NCBI GenBank assembly: GCA_021234535.1
Contig: CM037830.1
Span: 39,283,937 to 39,347,936, forward strand
Direction of reading: 5' to 3'
DNA: 64,000 bases
Source: Stichopus chloronotus
Lineage: Eukaryota; Echinodermata; Holothuroidea; Aspidochirotida; Stichopodidae
How positions within the stretch are numbered: position 1 is the first letter of the stretch; the number at the start of each line of letters is the position of its first letter. The notes under the pieces are model-generated. The model saw only the letters and a program-made list of their open reading frames with translations, was not told the origin of the DNA and searched no databases. Below, piece after piece: positions 9,780 through 20,640 of this stretch. Both the position numbers and the translations under genes were made by a program.

Positions 9780-12700
9780 CTGAAAGGAAGTAAAATATCT
9801 CTTCTTAAACATTTTTTTAAACATTGCTTTGAGGTTACAGGTGTATATCAACAGCATTGAATAATTCAATACACATAACCACAATGCATGAATGTATTTT
9901 GGTTTGGATAATGTGCTTATTGGTATGGAAACATATTGCATAAAATCAGGCTGTGTAACATGCTTGGTCTTTGTAATATTATAGTAATTTATTGTGCCAA
10001 CAATTGAGATGTTGACGTAACAATCATGATATACACACTGACATCTGCTCAGGCTACCATGATGACTAATAGTCATCATGTGCTCAAAAGTTACATTTGC
10101 ATTCTAAACCTGCATACTCAGCATGAGATGTGTTGAAGCTTACTATCTTTAGATTTCACACGCATATGGTTATCACAATATGTTGACCCAAATGGTCTCC
10201 ACCAAATATGATAGGATTTGCACACAGTATGTACACCCACTAAACCCCAAATGACTTTTGACCACCATCAAGAGCCATATGGTTCTCGCTCTCAATGTTG
10301 TTCATCGACATATCAAATAAAAGATTTGTCCAAGCTTCACTTTCTGAGATATCATGTTCACATTACGTTTTCTGCGATTGGACACCTGTTAACCCTAAAT
10401 GACCTTTGACTTCCACCAAAAACAAAGCCATTCTTGTTCTCAATAAGGTTCACTGACATACTAAATATCAGATATTTTCAAGTTTTCAATGTTGAGCTAT
10501 CATGTCTCCCAGATTCTTTGTACTCTTTGACCAAAGTTGATCCAAAACAACTTGGACAGGGTTCTTGTACCCACTATTGTACATATAAATACCAAATGAG
10601 ATCTGTTCAAGCCTCCTTTTTTGAGACATGTTGTTTTCAAGGTAGGCATCGCAAACCTACACATGCACACACATGCCATCATGAACACAAAGATTGTGAC
10701 CATCATCCAAATGAAAAAGGAGATAAGTTGTAAAAATGAAGGAAAAAGTAGCAGAGTAAAAAACTCACGAGACTGAAAAGATCATTCTGAGTGGTATTAG
10801 GTACTGAGCAAATTGCTGGCAAACTTCAACTTGACCTGAAGTTTGGACTGAACCAGGCCTAAAAATGAGTCAAAAAATGAAAAATGTTTTTTAACACCAA
10901 GATGAGTTGATGATGAAACAAAGGTGAAAGATAAACACAGTGTCAGTAACTTAAATACACACAAGCAAGTATGTTTGCTTGTTAAGGGTCAGTGACAGAA
11001 ACATAAACTATGGTACCACCTGATCGAAGCAAAACTCAGTGAAAAATTATATTTTCAGCCTTCTTTCACCAACAAACATTTCAGTCTAGAAAGACTAAAT
11101 GCAGAGGTACTTCAGTCAACATAATTTCCAGCTGTTTCCAGTGATGGATATTTCCCTACTTCTGGCAGAGATGTTCAAGTTACAGTATTTATTTAAGATG
11201 ATATAAGGTATCAGAACATTGCATTGTACCAAAAAGAAGAGAGAAGTAACAAATCTTACTACCATGACAAAATGAAACTTGCTTAAGTATCACAAGTTTT
11301 ATAAAAATGTTCACATTTATATCATCCCTGAAATAAATACCTCTTTTGCCTGACATAGTGCACAGCATTGTCCCCATCCATTCTCTGTGTGTATATGAGG
11401 TAGCAGGCAATCAACACACCTGTACGACCCTTTCCAGCATGGCAGTGCACTGCCACCTATAAGAAGAAAAAACAAAAACTATGGGTGTATTTGAAATCTG
11501 AAATATCATGTTGCTATCCACAAACAGACCTACAGTAACATTTACAATTTGAGGGTAACCTCATCCTGGCATCACACTGATCTGGTCTACAAAATTCTTC
11601 TAAACACAATCTCCACTCCAGAGAGACTTTGCTTCATGTTAAACATTTCCCCAAACCCTCTTTGGTACATGTCATCGCAAGCCACAAGTAAAGTTCCTGT
11701 AATACCACTGTATTGTGAAGTGTAATTGAAACAGTTGCCTTCCAGTTCAAGCCTGTTATGATATTAAGAGCTTTGACTACAAATGGCAACTATCAAAAGA
11801 TACTTGCTCTCATTGAATATAAATCGAGAAGCAAATGCATATGAAACCATGACAGACCTGACTCCACAAAATATGATTTAAGTTGCATAATAGTGATGGT
11901 AACAGAGTAAAAAACTTTGCATGCATAGTAGAATTGGGCCAAATAAGGAAAAGTTAACCCATGTTTATTGAGATGCAGCTTAATTTCTCCACATATTTGC
12001 AATGATATTAGGGTGATTTCTATATAACTATGAAAAGAAGCATCATTTTGGAGGTATGAAAATATAAAAAAGTTCAGTTTTGTTTTTGATTCTTACAACT
12101 TGCCACACAGTGTGTTGTTATGGTTTCTATTTAATACATTGAATTACAAACCTAACAAGACTGTTGAGTAATCATGTGATTTCTTCGCTAACATTACAAG
12201 AAACTTTTGGATTAAAGTTACCCAGTTCTATTATCATCAACCCATAGCTTTCATAGAAACATGGATCACTTTGCTTCAGGTTTAAGCCGTAATCAGAGTT
12301 TGGGGTCTTTGACATTTGTTTCTTTTAAATGTGATTAAGTATGGACATAAATCATTTACAACATAAATTTCGATAGTATGGGAAAATTTGCTAGTATTGA
12401 ATTTGTTTGCTAATTTTGTTTTGCAGAGCTGGCATATTGTAATATGATGTAGAAGAAATGTTCATTTTGTCATAATTTCTTCTTTTAAAAGATAACTTTA
12501 TATGGAAATTATGATTATGTTATTCATTGCCACATTATATATTGCACTGTGATGAGATGTTTGGCAGACAAAAAGTTTCAGAAATTCAAAAATACTCTAA
12601 CTTTTGATGCAGCATCTTACACAAACAAATACTGTACCGCTTCATTCTAAAGAGAATGGCATATCAAACACAGCAAACAAATCCAACTCATAAATTTACA

Positions 12701-15700
12701 GCAGACTAATCATTTACAGCAGACTAATCATTTACAGCAGACTAATCATTTACAGCAGACTAATCATTTAACAACTCTTAGACTTGCTGCACAATGCACT
12801 CACCTTTCCCTGTTTAATTGCAAAAGCCATCACCTTCACCATATCCAACAGGAACTGCAAGGAACGAACACCGTAATCCTCCCAACCAAAATTGTAAAAA
12901 AAGACTGTGATCAAGAGTAACAAACATGATGTAAGCCAGGAGTTTGTCAATGCTGTTTTGTTTGACACACAGAGAAGAAGTAATTACTGATGATGTGTTG
13001 AAGTGTAGAAAGCATTCATTTTGCAAATAAAATACCCAAAGTTTCCACAATTCTACTGAGACAGTGTTTACTATTTTGACATATGATCTTGCCAGTATTG
13101 ATCAAAGAAACAGACTGACTATAGCGTATCAAATTTGTACTTTTGTTACCAGCTTGATGGAAAGTCACCAAGTGGATTTGCTGATCACTACAGTACTCTG
13201 CTCTGGCCATTCTAAACAACATGAATCTACATTCTATCAAGGAGTTGTCTTATTTTAAAAGAGTCGCCCTCCCATATTTCTTGGTGGTTCATGTTCCCTA
13301 GGGTTATATACCTTGCTATAAGCACAAACCGATGACAGAAAGTCTGAAATCAAATGACACATAAAATCTAGACTCAGTTGTTCACAGATCTTTTCTTTGA
13401 GTTCTTTCCTATATGGCACTGTCAGATATAAGCACATGATGTGGGAGGGGGAAGAGGTGGCTGAGGGGACAGATGGTATCCATTTGGGCAAATGAGACAG
13501 CCAAGAAAATACATGTCCTTTTGCGGACTATGACAACTCTCAGGGGGTCTTGGAAAGGTTAATTCCTAATCTAAGGGATATTTTTATCCAACAATTTTCT
13601 GGAACACTTAGCACCAACACTTAGATAGTGTTCCATAATTCAAATTCCCCTAGGCCAAATCCTAAGTGATCCACTGCAGTAGAGGTATCCTCTATTTCCA
13701 TATCACACAGTAATTTTAACCCCTGAAAACAAATACCCTTGTGATGCCACTGCAGTCTCAAAATTCAGGCAACCTGTTCAAAAATCTTAAATTTGGGCAA
13801 TGTATCCCTGCTTCCCCAGAAATATTGGCCACCCTATGCCTTTGACCTCTAACTTCTGAGGAGCACAAGAGGACGCTATGCTTGGTGGATATGAAACTTA
13901 AAATAAACTTCAATTCATAGAATCAAGCATTTATCATTAGATAACCAAAATGACAAAAGACTAACTGTAATGTCTTGCCATATGAACATTTGGCATTCAT
14001 GATTTCTTAAACTTTTTTATGGCTAATCAAATTTGACCATTAAAGGAGTACACTAATCTTGAAGCAATGACTATTAGAATGCTCCTCCAATACTTGACAA
14101 GAGTACATGCCAATATGGAAGTTCAGGCAACTGCCCATATTGAAATACTGTGAGCACTGAATTGACTTCACATACACACACATACCATAACAGAAATCTT
14201 CAGGAATAGGATTACAGATGTCAAGTAATGTACACTCCATGAATAATCCTTACCTCCATTATCCATAAATTCCTGAGGATCGTATGAGAATCCACTTTCA
14301 TGGAGACCAGGTCCACAGCTGGAATGCTCTCCGGCAGTTTGTAAATTGATAATTGATCGAATCTGAAATCTTCCATAAGGAAATGACAAGATGAAAAAAC
14401 ATCTTCACCACTGAAATTTAAGCAATTTTCACCTGGTTGTCCAAAGAACAACTTTGCAGTGGACAACATTGTTGTCTGCCAATATGAACAATGTGTTTGT
14501 CCTCTCTGAATTTAAGTTGTCCTATGACAAGCAACTGCCATGAACTTATCTAAGAACACCTAGTTTTTTATGCTGCTGTACAAGTAATCACTTGCATTGT
14601 GTTATTTACAATACAAATTCATTTCCAGCATTCAGCTACAGATTATTCTCCATGCAGGTGGGGATTTGGGATAAAGTTTTGATTAAATTTGGTTGTCAGA
14701 AGGAAAACCCCATCAGAAAATGTAGTTGTCCTTTAAAAAGTGATGCTGTATCTGATATGAGGACTAAACTTCTTCACTGTCTCTACACATTTCTGTACAA
14801 TCCATTTTGCTGTGTTTGGTGATTGACTTATTTCAGTAAGAACAACACCATCACCCTTTTAATTGTCTCTCTTTCCGAAACTAGGTGAAAAGTGTGAGGA
14901 ACATTCTTTCCAAAAACCAGAGAGTTGTTAGGAACTCCCTACTAAAAATTTGACTCACCTGTTAAATTGTTCAATCACATTATACCGTGCCATGAATTCC
15001 CCAATTGGTCTTGATGTGGCTAGTATATCTTTGGTTATCCTATCCATGTATATGAACACAAAGAAAAGAGAGAACACATAATGCTGAGAGTCATTCCAAA
15101 CACATGATGCTGAGAGCCATTCAAGCACATGATGCAGAGAGCCATTCAAGCACATGATGCAGAGAGCCATTCAAGCACATGATGCTGAGAGTCATTCCAA
15201 ACACATGATGCTGAGAGCCATTCAAGCACATGATGCAGAGAGCCATTCAAGCACATGATGCAGAGAGCCATTCAAGCACATGATGCAGAGAGCCATTCAA
15301 GCACATGATGCTGAGAGTCATTCCAAACACATGATGCTGAGAGCCATTCAAGCACATGATGCAGAGAGCCATTCAAGCACATGATGCAGAGAGCCATTCA
15401 AGCACATGATGCAGAGAGCCATTCAAGCACATGATGCAGAGAGCCATTCAAGCACATGATGCAGAGAGCCATTCAAGCACATGATGCAGAGAGCCATTCA
15501 AGCACATGATGCAGAGAGCCATTCAAGCACATGATGCAGAGAGCCATTCAAGCACATGATGCAGAGAGCCATTCAAGCACATGATGCAGAGAGCCATTCA
15601 AGCACATGATGCAGAGAGTCATTCAAGCACATGATGCAGAGAGCCATTCAAGCACATGATGCTGAGAGCCATTCAAGCACATGATGCAGAGAGCCATTCA

Positions 15701-18007
15701 AGCACATGATGCTGAGAGTCATTCCAAACACATGATGCTGAGAGCCATTCAAGCACATGATGCAGAGAGCCATTCAAGCACATGATGCAGAGAGCCATTC
15801 AAGCACATGATGCAGAGAGCCATTCAAGCACATGATGCAGAGAGCCATTCAAGCACATGATGCTGAGAGTCATTCCAAACACATGATGCTGAGAGCCATT
15901 CAAGCACATGATGCAGAGAGCCATTCAAGCACATGATGCAGAGAGCCATTCAAGCACATGATGCAGAGAGCCATTCAAGCACATGATGCAGAGAGTCATT
16001 CAAGCACATGATACTGAGGGTCATTTGAAATACAATGCTGACAGCCATTTAAAACACATTACGTTAACAGCCATTCCAAACATATGATGCCGAGGGCCAT
16101 TCATACACTTGACCCAGAGAGCCATTTAAAACACATGAAGCTGAGAGCCAATCAAAATGCATGACGCTGAGAGCCATTCCAACCACACAATGCTGACAGT
16201 CATTCAAAACACATTTCATTGAAGATGTCTGACATGTGTTGCTAGAATGGATCCATAGTGAAATGCAAAACAAAGCTGAACAATAACACTTCAAAAGAAA
16301 GCAATCCGACATGTATGTTCTGAAAACTCAACAATCGTACCAGCAAATTTATTTTCTTCTATTAAACTGTTCAAATTTACTTAGTGCAAGCATAGGATGC
16401 TATACCTTTGCATACCACATTCTTCATAATCTATTCACAGTTTTTCCTCTTTTAATTATGACACACATCCTCATAACACATATCAATCTAGATTTCTTTG
16501 TTCACTACTCTATGACTCAAACTTCTTAACTTGAAGCAGTGAGTTTAATTGTATACATCTTCCACATGGAATACACACCTGGATGAAATTCGAGTCAGCA
16601 CCTCTCTTTAAAAACAAGTACATTGTGCAATCACTTATTGATCAGTTGATATACACTCTTTCTTTTTCTCCCTCATTTTTATTTCTTTCTTTTATTTACT
16701 AATTTATGTATATGTCTGTATCCCCTGTTCTCTTTTTATTTTCTATGTTATGTGTACCTTTGTGTAAAAATGTGTAGATTTTGCATATGTAAGGATCTTC
16801 GTATGTGTAATATGTTACGTTATACTATATTTCAATGTTTACCAGGATTCGTCAGCCTCACAAGCCTCCAAAGGTTTTTACTTCCTTTTGTAACATAAAA
16901 TGCACACATGATGTGAAAATGTTGTTATCAATTCACGTTATGAAGAAACAGAAATGAAATGATGTGCAGTACTATCAAAAAGTGGAAAATATCATGCTGG
17001 ACCATTACCAGTGTGAATATAAGCCACATATCATGCTGGACCATTACCAGTGTGAATATAAGCCAAATATCATGCTGGACCATTACCAGAGTGAATATAA
17101 GCCAAATATCATGCTGGGCCATTACTGGTGTGAATATAAGCCACATATCATGCTGGACCATTACCAGTGTGAATATAAGCCACATATCATGCTGGACCAT
17201 TACCAGTGTGAATATAAGCCACATATCATGCTGGACCATTACCAGAGTGAATATAAGCCAAATATCATGCTGGACCATTACCAGTGTGAATATAAGCCAC
17301 ATATCATGCTGGACCATTACCAGTGTGAATATAAGCCAAATATCATGCTCGACCATTACCAGTGTGAATATAAGCCACATATCATGCTCGACCACTACCA
17401 GTGTGAATATAAGCCACATATCATGCTGGACCATTACCAGTGTGAATATAAGCCACATATCATGCTGGACCATTACCAGTGTGAATATAAGCCACATATC
17501 ATGCTGGACCATTACCAGTGTGAATACAAGCCACATATCATGCTGGACCATTACCAGTGTGAATATAAGCCACATATCATGCTGGACCATTACCAGTGTG
17601 AATATAAGCCACATATCATGCTGGACCATTACCAGTGTGAATATAAGCCACATATCATGCTGGACCATTACCAGTGTGAATATAAGCCACATATCATGCT
17701 GGACCATTACCAGTGTGAATATAAGCCACATATCATGCTGGACCATTACCAGTGTGAATATAAGCCTCTAACAGCCATTTCAGGATCAGTGAATCTGGCT
17801 GGATTGCAGTATTTACAGTTCTTCCCTCCACATCCCAAAGAGCACTTCAGTGGTTCTGGTGCCCTTCGTCGAACGCTGTCCATGAGTGAACCATACTTCC
17901 CTGACAGTCTCTCAATCGTGTTGATGTGAGGACCAACTGACTCAGACAGGCTGTCCTCATCTTCTGTTGACATTGTATATCCTCCGATGATGGACAACAA
18001 TCAATCT
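9680..18007 (-). CDS. PTPDC1: PTPDC1-like dual-specificity phosphatase gene, exons 1-7 (3' part not found)
   Basis: Seven minus-strand exons at 17750-18007, 14959-15039, 14254-14369, 12804-12904, 11341-11456, 10769-10858 and 9680-9779 join in matching phases. They give about 290 residues that align along the N-terminal half of vertebrate PTPDC1, from the Cys-rich CGGKNCKYCNPAR motif to LLHGYEAR-like residues. The family is a cysteine-based protein phosphatase with an HCX5R P-loop, linked to cilia and centrosomes in vertebrates. Here the P-loop is HCHAGKGRT and the general-acid loop is FGWEDYG, so the enzyme looks active. Vertebrate family members go on for several hundred more residues; those exons were not located below 9680. 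Introns range from about 0.6 to 2.7 kb. Intron 1 is bounded by two tandem arrays. Confidence 0.9.
10230..10700 (+). repeat. AGGTCA-family repeat copy inside PTPDC1-like introns
   Basis: Two or three decayed units of about 150 bp carry CCAAATGACTTTTGACCACC and AATGACCTTTGACTTCCACC followed by AACAAAGCCATTCTTGTTCT. The copy trails off in a CA-rich stretch (10660-10690) like other 3' ends, but its terminal hairpin is degraded. Confidence 0.5.
10769..10858 (-). CDS. PTPDC1: PTPDC1-like exon 6
   Basis: Acceptor GACTCATTTTTAG, donor GTGAGT, 90 bases (in phase at both ends). The joined peptide reads RPGSVQTSGQVEVCQQFAQY and LIPLRMIFSV, matching RPNSIQTRGQ...V.EF.QFLVPLRNIFS of PTPDC1. This confirms the phase between exons 5 and 7. 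Confidence 0.9.
11341..11456 (-). CDS. PTPDC1: PTPDC1-like exon 5 with catalytic P-loop
   Basis: Acceptor TTCTTCTTATAG, donor GTATTT (weaker than consensus), 116 bases. The peptide starts VAVHCHAGKGRTGVLIACYL and ends DNAVHYVRQK. HCHAGKGRT is the HCX5R(S/T) P-loop: Cys is the nucleophile and Arg binds the phosphate. Vertebrate PTPDC1 has HCHAGLGRT, so Leu to Lys is the only change inside the loop. This Lys is common in Cdc14- and PTEN-like loops (HCKAGKGRT), which may affect substrate choice. Confidence 0.95.
12694..12770. repeat. 18-bp tandem repeat, about 4 copies
   Basis: The unit CATTTACAGCAGACTAAT is repeated four times with almost no change. The array is intronic, about 30 bases beyond the donor of PTPDC1-like exon 4. 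Confidence 0.85.
12804..12904 (-). CDS. PTPDC1: PTPDC1-like exon 4 with general-acid loop
   Basis: Acceptor GATCACAG, donor GTGAGT, 101 bases. The peptide FFYNFGWEDYGVRSLQFLLD then MVKVMAFAIKQGK matches YFYNFGWKDYG..S...ILDMVKVM.FA...GK. The Asp of FGWEDYG is at the position of the general acid in this family. A short 18-bp tandem repeat lies 30 bases past the donor at 12694-12770. Confidence 0.92.
14254..14369 (-). CDS. PTPDC1: PTPDC1-like exon 3
   Basis: Acceptor TTATGGAAG, donor GTAAGG, 116 bases. In phase with exon 2 it gives FQIRSIINLQTAGEHSSCGP, GLHESGFSYDPQEFMDNG and one base of the next codon. The INLQ-GEHSSC-ESGFSY string corresponds to IINLQRPGEHASCG..ESGFTY of PTPDC1. A competing acceptor six bases further in (ATTTCAG) would break the frame, which decides the boundary. 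Confidence 0.9.
14959..15039 (-). CDS. PTPDC1: PTPDC1-like exon 2
   Basis: The acceptor is ACATGGATAG and the donor GTGAGT. The exon has 81 bases; the first base completes Trp from exon 1. The peptide reads ITKDILATSRPIGEFMARYN then VIEQFN, like WVTDNILAMARPS..LL.KY.I..QF in vertebrate PTPDC1. The last two bases begin an Arg codon. The 25-bp tandem array starts about 35 bases upstream of this acceptor, so the branch point and pyrimidine tract sit right against it. Confidence 0.9.
15040..17749 (-). other. Intron 1 of the PTPDC1-like gene
   Basis: The 2.7-kb intron has a 39-bp minisatellite at its 5' end (16991-17767) and a 25/26-bp minisatellite at its 3' end (15075-16230). The 760 bases between them are A+T-rich and contain no exon I can support. 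Confidence 0.8.
15075..16230. repeat. 25/26-bp minisatellite with higher-order pattern
   Basis: The main unit is 25 bp (GATGCAGAGAGCCATTCAAG plus CACAT). About 37 regular units run to about 16015, and decayed units continue to about 16230. A 26-bp variant with GAGAGTCATTCCAAACACAT recurs at roughly 15088, 15190, 15314, 15717 and 15866, each time followed by a GCTGAGAGCC unit, which shows that blocks of several units were copied together. The array begins only about 35 bases from the acceptor of exon 2. Confidence 0.95.
16991..17767. repeat. 39-bp minisatellite made of the exon 1 / intron 1 junction
   Basis: Twenty units of 39 bp differ at only a few positions. On the gene's strand each unit is GGCTTATATTCACACTG, identical to the last 17 bases of PTPDC1-like exon 1, then GTAATGGTCCAGCATGATAT and GT, the start of intron 1. 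The unit nearest the gene is the real exon end. Nearly all units keep a GTAATG donor; one has GTAGTG and one has a changed exon side (CACACCA). In the gene's frame each unit reads GLYSHW and then TAA. Because 39 is a multiple of 3, several frames stay open across the array, giving long but meaningless reading frames on both strands. Confidence 0.95.
17750..18007 (-). CDS. PTPDC1: PTPDC1-like exon 1 (coding from 17973)
   Basis: The ATG is at 17971-17973 and an in-frame stop lies upstream, so the start is well defined. A possible acceptor (TTTCATTTGTCAG) ends at 18008, suggesting a 5' UTR intron. The 74 codons begin MSTEDEDSLSESVGPHINTI and then hold CSLGCGGKNCKYCNPARF and AVRGLYSH, followed by two bases of Trp. 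This matches the CSMACGG-CKYENPARW and IKGVYSSW region of PTPDC1. The donor is CACTG/GTAATG. The last 17 exon bases plus the first 22 intron bases form the unit of the minisatellite that follows at once in the intron. Confidence 0.88.
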
Positions 18008-18559
18008 CTGACAAATGAAAGAATTGCAACGATTCAAGAAATTTTGACCATATATGCAAATTATAGCTTTGCATATCTTTAAGTTCAACAATGAGGAATC
18101 AACATATAACCCAAATATTAATACCACAGCTACTCATCATTACCTAGCCTCAATCTACAACAAAAACATACTTGTGAACCTCTACAAGAAATAGAAGAGC
18201 ACTATGGAACCTTGCGTGAAGATTACTTCAACTGTAGACATTTAGTTTTAACCAACAGTAATCCATGATTTATGACATTCCAATACGTTTGTTCCCATGT
18301 TGTCCCTCAAGATGCTGATCAGCCAAAGCCACTCAACTCCCTTGTACTTATCTGGAAACGTATAATCTGTAGAAAAACTATCACTTTGCACGATGTAATA
18401 TTTGATGGCCCATTCTGAAGTTGGACAAATGAATGTTGAACACTACAAAGGGTTCCACTACCACAATGGTAATTTAGCAAACCAAACGGGACCAGTAATC
18501 CTGAACAACCTGAAGGAACCAACTACCAGAGTACAGTAGTAACGTAATGAAAAAGATGA

Positions 18560-18745
18560 TGTGAGGAAGAAATTCAGTGTATGTTGGATAATGATATCAT
18601 ACAACCAAGTCAAAGAAACTGGTCATCACCCTGGTATTCTGGTACCTAGGCCAGCCATGTGGTCTTTGATTTTGTACAGATTATCGTAATTAAAGTAAAT
18701 GCGATAACTACATATCCAGTTGATAGAGTGGATGATTCCTAGTTA
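18560..18745 (+). pseudogene. Gypsy-type reverse transcriptase fragment
   Basis: With one stop and small shifts the frame reads MLDNDIIQPSQRNWSSPW, then FDFVQIIVIKVNAITTYPVD and RVDDS. This is the RT start of Ty3/Gypsy elements (M...IIRPS.SPW.SP, then FCVDYRKLNA.T..D.YP.PRIDD). The fragment is short and dead. Confidence 0.65.
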
Positions 18746-18939
18746 AAAGGGGTATAGCAACGATAATTTTGTCACTAAGAGCCTCTTCGCATGAGCATTG
18801 ACTTTGTTCTTTGAATTTGACAACACTGGAAGAACGACACATTCGTCGAGACAACATCACAGTTTTTTCTTCATTGAATAATTTTATATTTATTTACTGA
18901 CTTTGAGAAATTCTCTACAACAAGGGGCCAATGTAAGAA

Positions 18940-19130
18940 AATCAAACCCAAACAACCCACACACTCCCGACTAGACTGTTACAAAAATGATTTCTTTGTA
19001 AGATGATGGAAACCATGGAATAATCTTTCTGAAGCAGCAGTCTCAGCAACCACTATCACTGGATTCAAAACCTGCATCAGCCAGCACAGCAGCAGATCTT
19101 CAAGAGCACAAACTTCCTATTTGCTACGAG
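18940..19130 (+). pseudogene. LINE ORF2 C-terminal fragment
   Basis: The frame reads TRLDCYKNDFFVRWWKPWNN and LSEAAVSATTITGFKTCI. The pattern NDFF-R---WN-L-E-VVSA-T---FK is the usual C-terminal signature of CR1/Jockey-group reverse transcriptases. It is on the plus strand, unlike the LINE pieces at 21470-25900. Confidence 0.6.
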
Positions 19131-19234
19131 GTTACGCTATTCATATTCACCTGAATACAGAATTTTCATATGGAGTAACTGCAGAATACAAGCCACTTAA
19201 ACTCACTCTGAAAAAACATGGAGTCACAGTCGCC

Positions 19235-19605
19235 GAATGAGCATGGATCCTGTGTCTATTTCCCTGAAATTTCTTTAAGTCCACTGAGCCTCCAATCTGG
19301 AGTGGAGGCACAGTTGTAGTTGCCGTGGCTGTTCATGGACGTGCAATCATTTTGAGAATGACTGAGCATGTGTCCTGTCCCTATTTTTTTCTCAAAAATT
19401 TTTAAGTCCACTGAGCCTCCAATCTGGGGTGGAGGAGCAGTGGTAGTGGCAGTAGCTACCCATGAAGGTGCACAATCATTTTGAGAACAACTGAGCATGC
19501 ATCCTGTGTCTATTTTTTCTGAAAATTTACTAAGTCCACTGAGTCTCCAGTCTAGTGAAGGTGCAGTTGTTGTCGCAGTGGCCATCCATGGAGTTGCAGG
19601 TGTTA
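19235..19605. repeat. Tandem repeat of about 125-130 bp, three copies
   Basis: Three units start with GAGCATG.ATCCTGT at about 19238, 19363 and 19493. They share AAGTCCACTGAGCCTCCAATCT near the middle and CATTTTGAGAA near the end. The units differ by small insertions and changes of around 10-15%. Confidence 0.8.
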
Positions 19606-19879
19606 CAGTAGTTTAGTTTGCAAAGGATTAGAAAGGAAATGTCCTCATAAAAAGACCCAGAGAGTGCAGACATCAATGAAAGAAAAACAGTCAAAGTCTC
19701 CCACACTGCCAAAAATATTTATCAAGTGCATTACTACTCTTAAACATCATCATAGACTCTGGCAGACCATTCCATTCATGCACAACTCTCTGTGACAAGA
19801 AGCATTTTTCAACATCCAGCCTGCAGTGCATCTTTGGAGCTTGAATCTGTGACCAGAGAACTCTTTGAATTAGACCACT

Positions 19880-20165
19880 GAAAACCAGAAAGCCAAAAGG
19901 CTTTGTGATTCCTTGCTACATGGTTATATTACAACAAACATTTATACAACATTTATACAACAAACAATTATTCACATGACAAGTATAAGATCAACTGCAG
20001 TTAATTTTCTTGATACACCACATGCCTTTAACCCAAAATGACCTTTATTTTGGTGACCTAAAATGACCGCGACATTTGACTTCCACCAAAAGCAATAGGG
20101 ATCACCTACCCAGGCCATGCAACCCACACATCAAGTACAGTATGAGTATGACATCAGTCAACATT
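19880..20165 (+). repeat. AGGTCA-family repeat, 5' half (split copy)
   Basis: Begins AACCAGAAAGCCAAAAGGCT then TTGTGATTCCTTGC, the family's clean 5' end. It continues with ACCCAAAATGACCTTTATTT and GGGATCACCTACCCA. It is interrupted at about 20165 by a BEL/Pao-type sequence; the 3' half resumes at about 21240. Confidence 0.65.
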
Positions 20166-20640
20166 ATCTCTGAGCTCCAAGAAACACACAGTAATCAATG
20201 CTGCTTCTGGTCTTGCCTGTTGTTAGTTGAATCAAATAACTCAACCTTACCTCATCTGAACTCAGCTTGTCTGCCATATTTACCTCAAAATTCTTCGTAA
20301 ATGACCAGAATGTTCTTGGGTCTCCATCGTATGGTGGAATTTCTGCCGTAGGTAATTCCAACGCTAATTTGAAACTCAATTTCCTCCTTTAACTTTTTCA
20401 GTGCTTCCTCCCTCTCCTCAGTATAATGCTTTTGGCATTCCAACATCCAGCTTTCTGCTTGCTCAAATGCTTCATCAGACAACAGCCCAGCCAGCTCAGC
20501 ATGAACCTCTTCCATTGCCTCAAATTGGCGCTCTGCCTTTTGCAAATTTTCCTTTATGGACTTTGCGATAATTTCTTCCTTGTTACAAGTAGCTTTTAAC
20601 ACACTCAAAGTCCTCGTAAGCTGACCCTAAGTTATGATTC
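20164..20640 (-). pseudogene. BEL/Pao retrotransposon gag-like fragment
   Basis: Two minus-strand frames join near 20380. The upstream one is a charged helical stretch (for example QKHYTEEREEALKKLKEEIE). The downstream one reads LPTAEIPPYDGDPRTFWSFT then NFEVNMADK and RLSYLIQLTTGKTRSSID. L-P---IP-F-GDP--W--F---F-----...-K--YL---L-G-A is typical of the DUF1759 region of BEL/Pao gag-pol. The frame change and the short remainder show it is broken. It sits inside the AGGTCA-family copy 19880-21472. Confidence 0.75.

Noticed and set aside
15075..16230. CRISPR-like regular repeat
   Set aside because: The units are contiguous without unique spacers, and the DNA is animal nuclear DNA.
16928..17929. 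Long open frames (270-321 codons) on both strands with 13-residue repeats
   Set aside because: They are produced by the 39-bp minisatellite, whose length is a multiple of three. They overlap an intron and an exon of a gene on the other strand and have no non-repeat domain.
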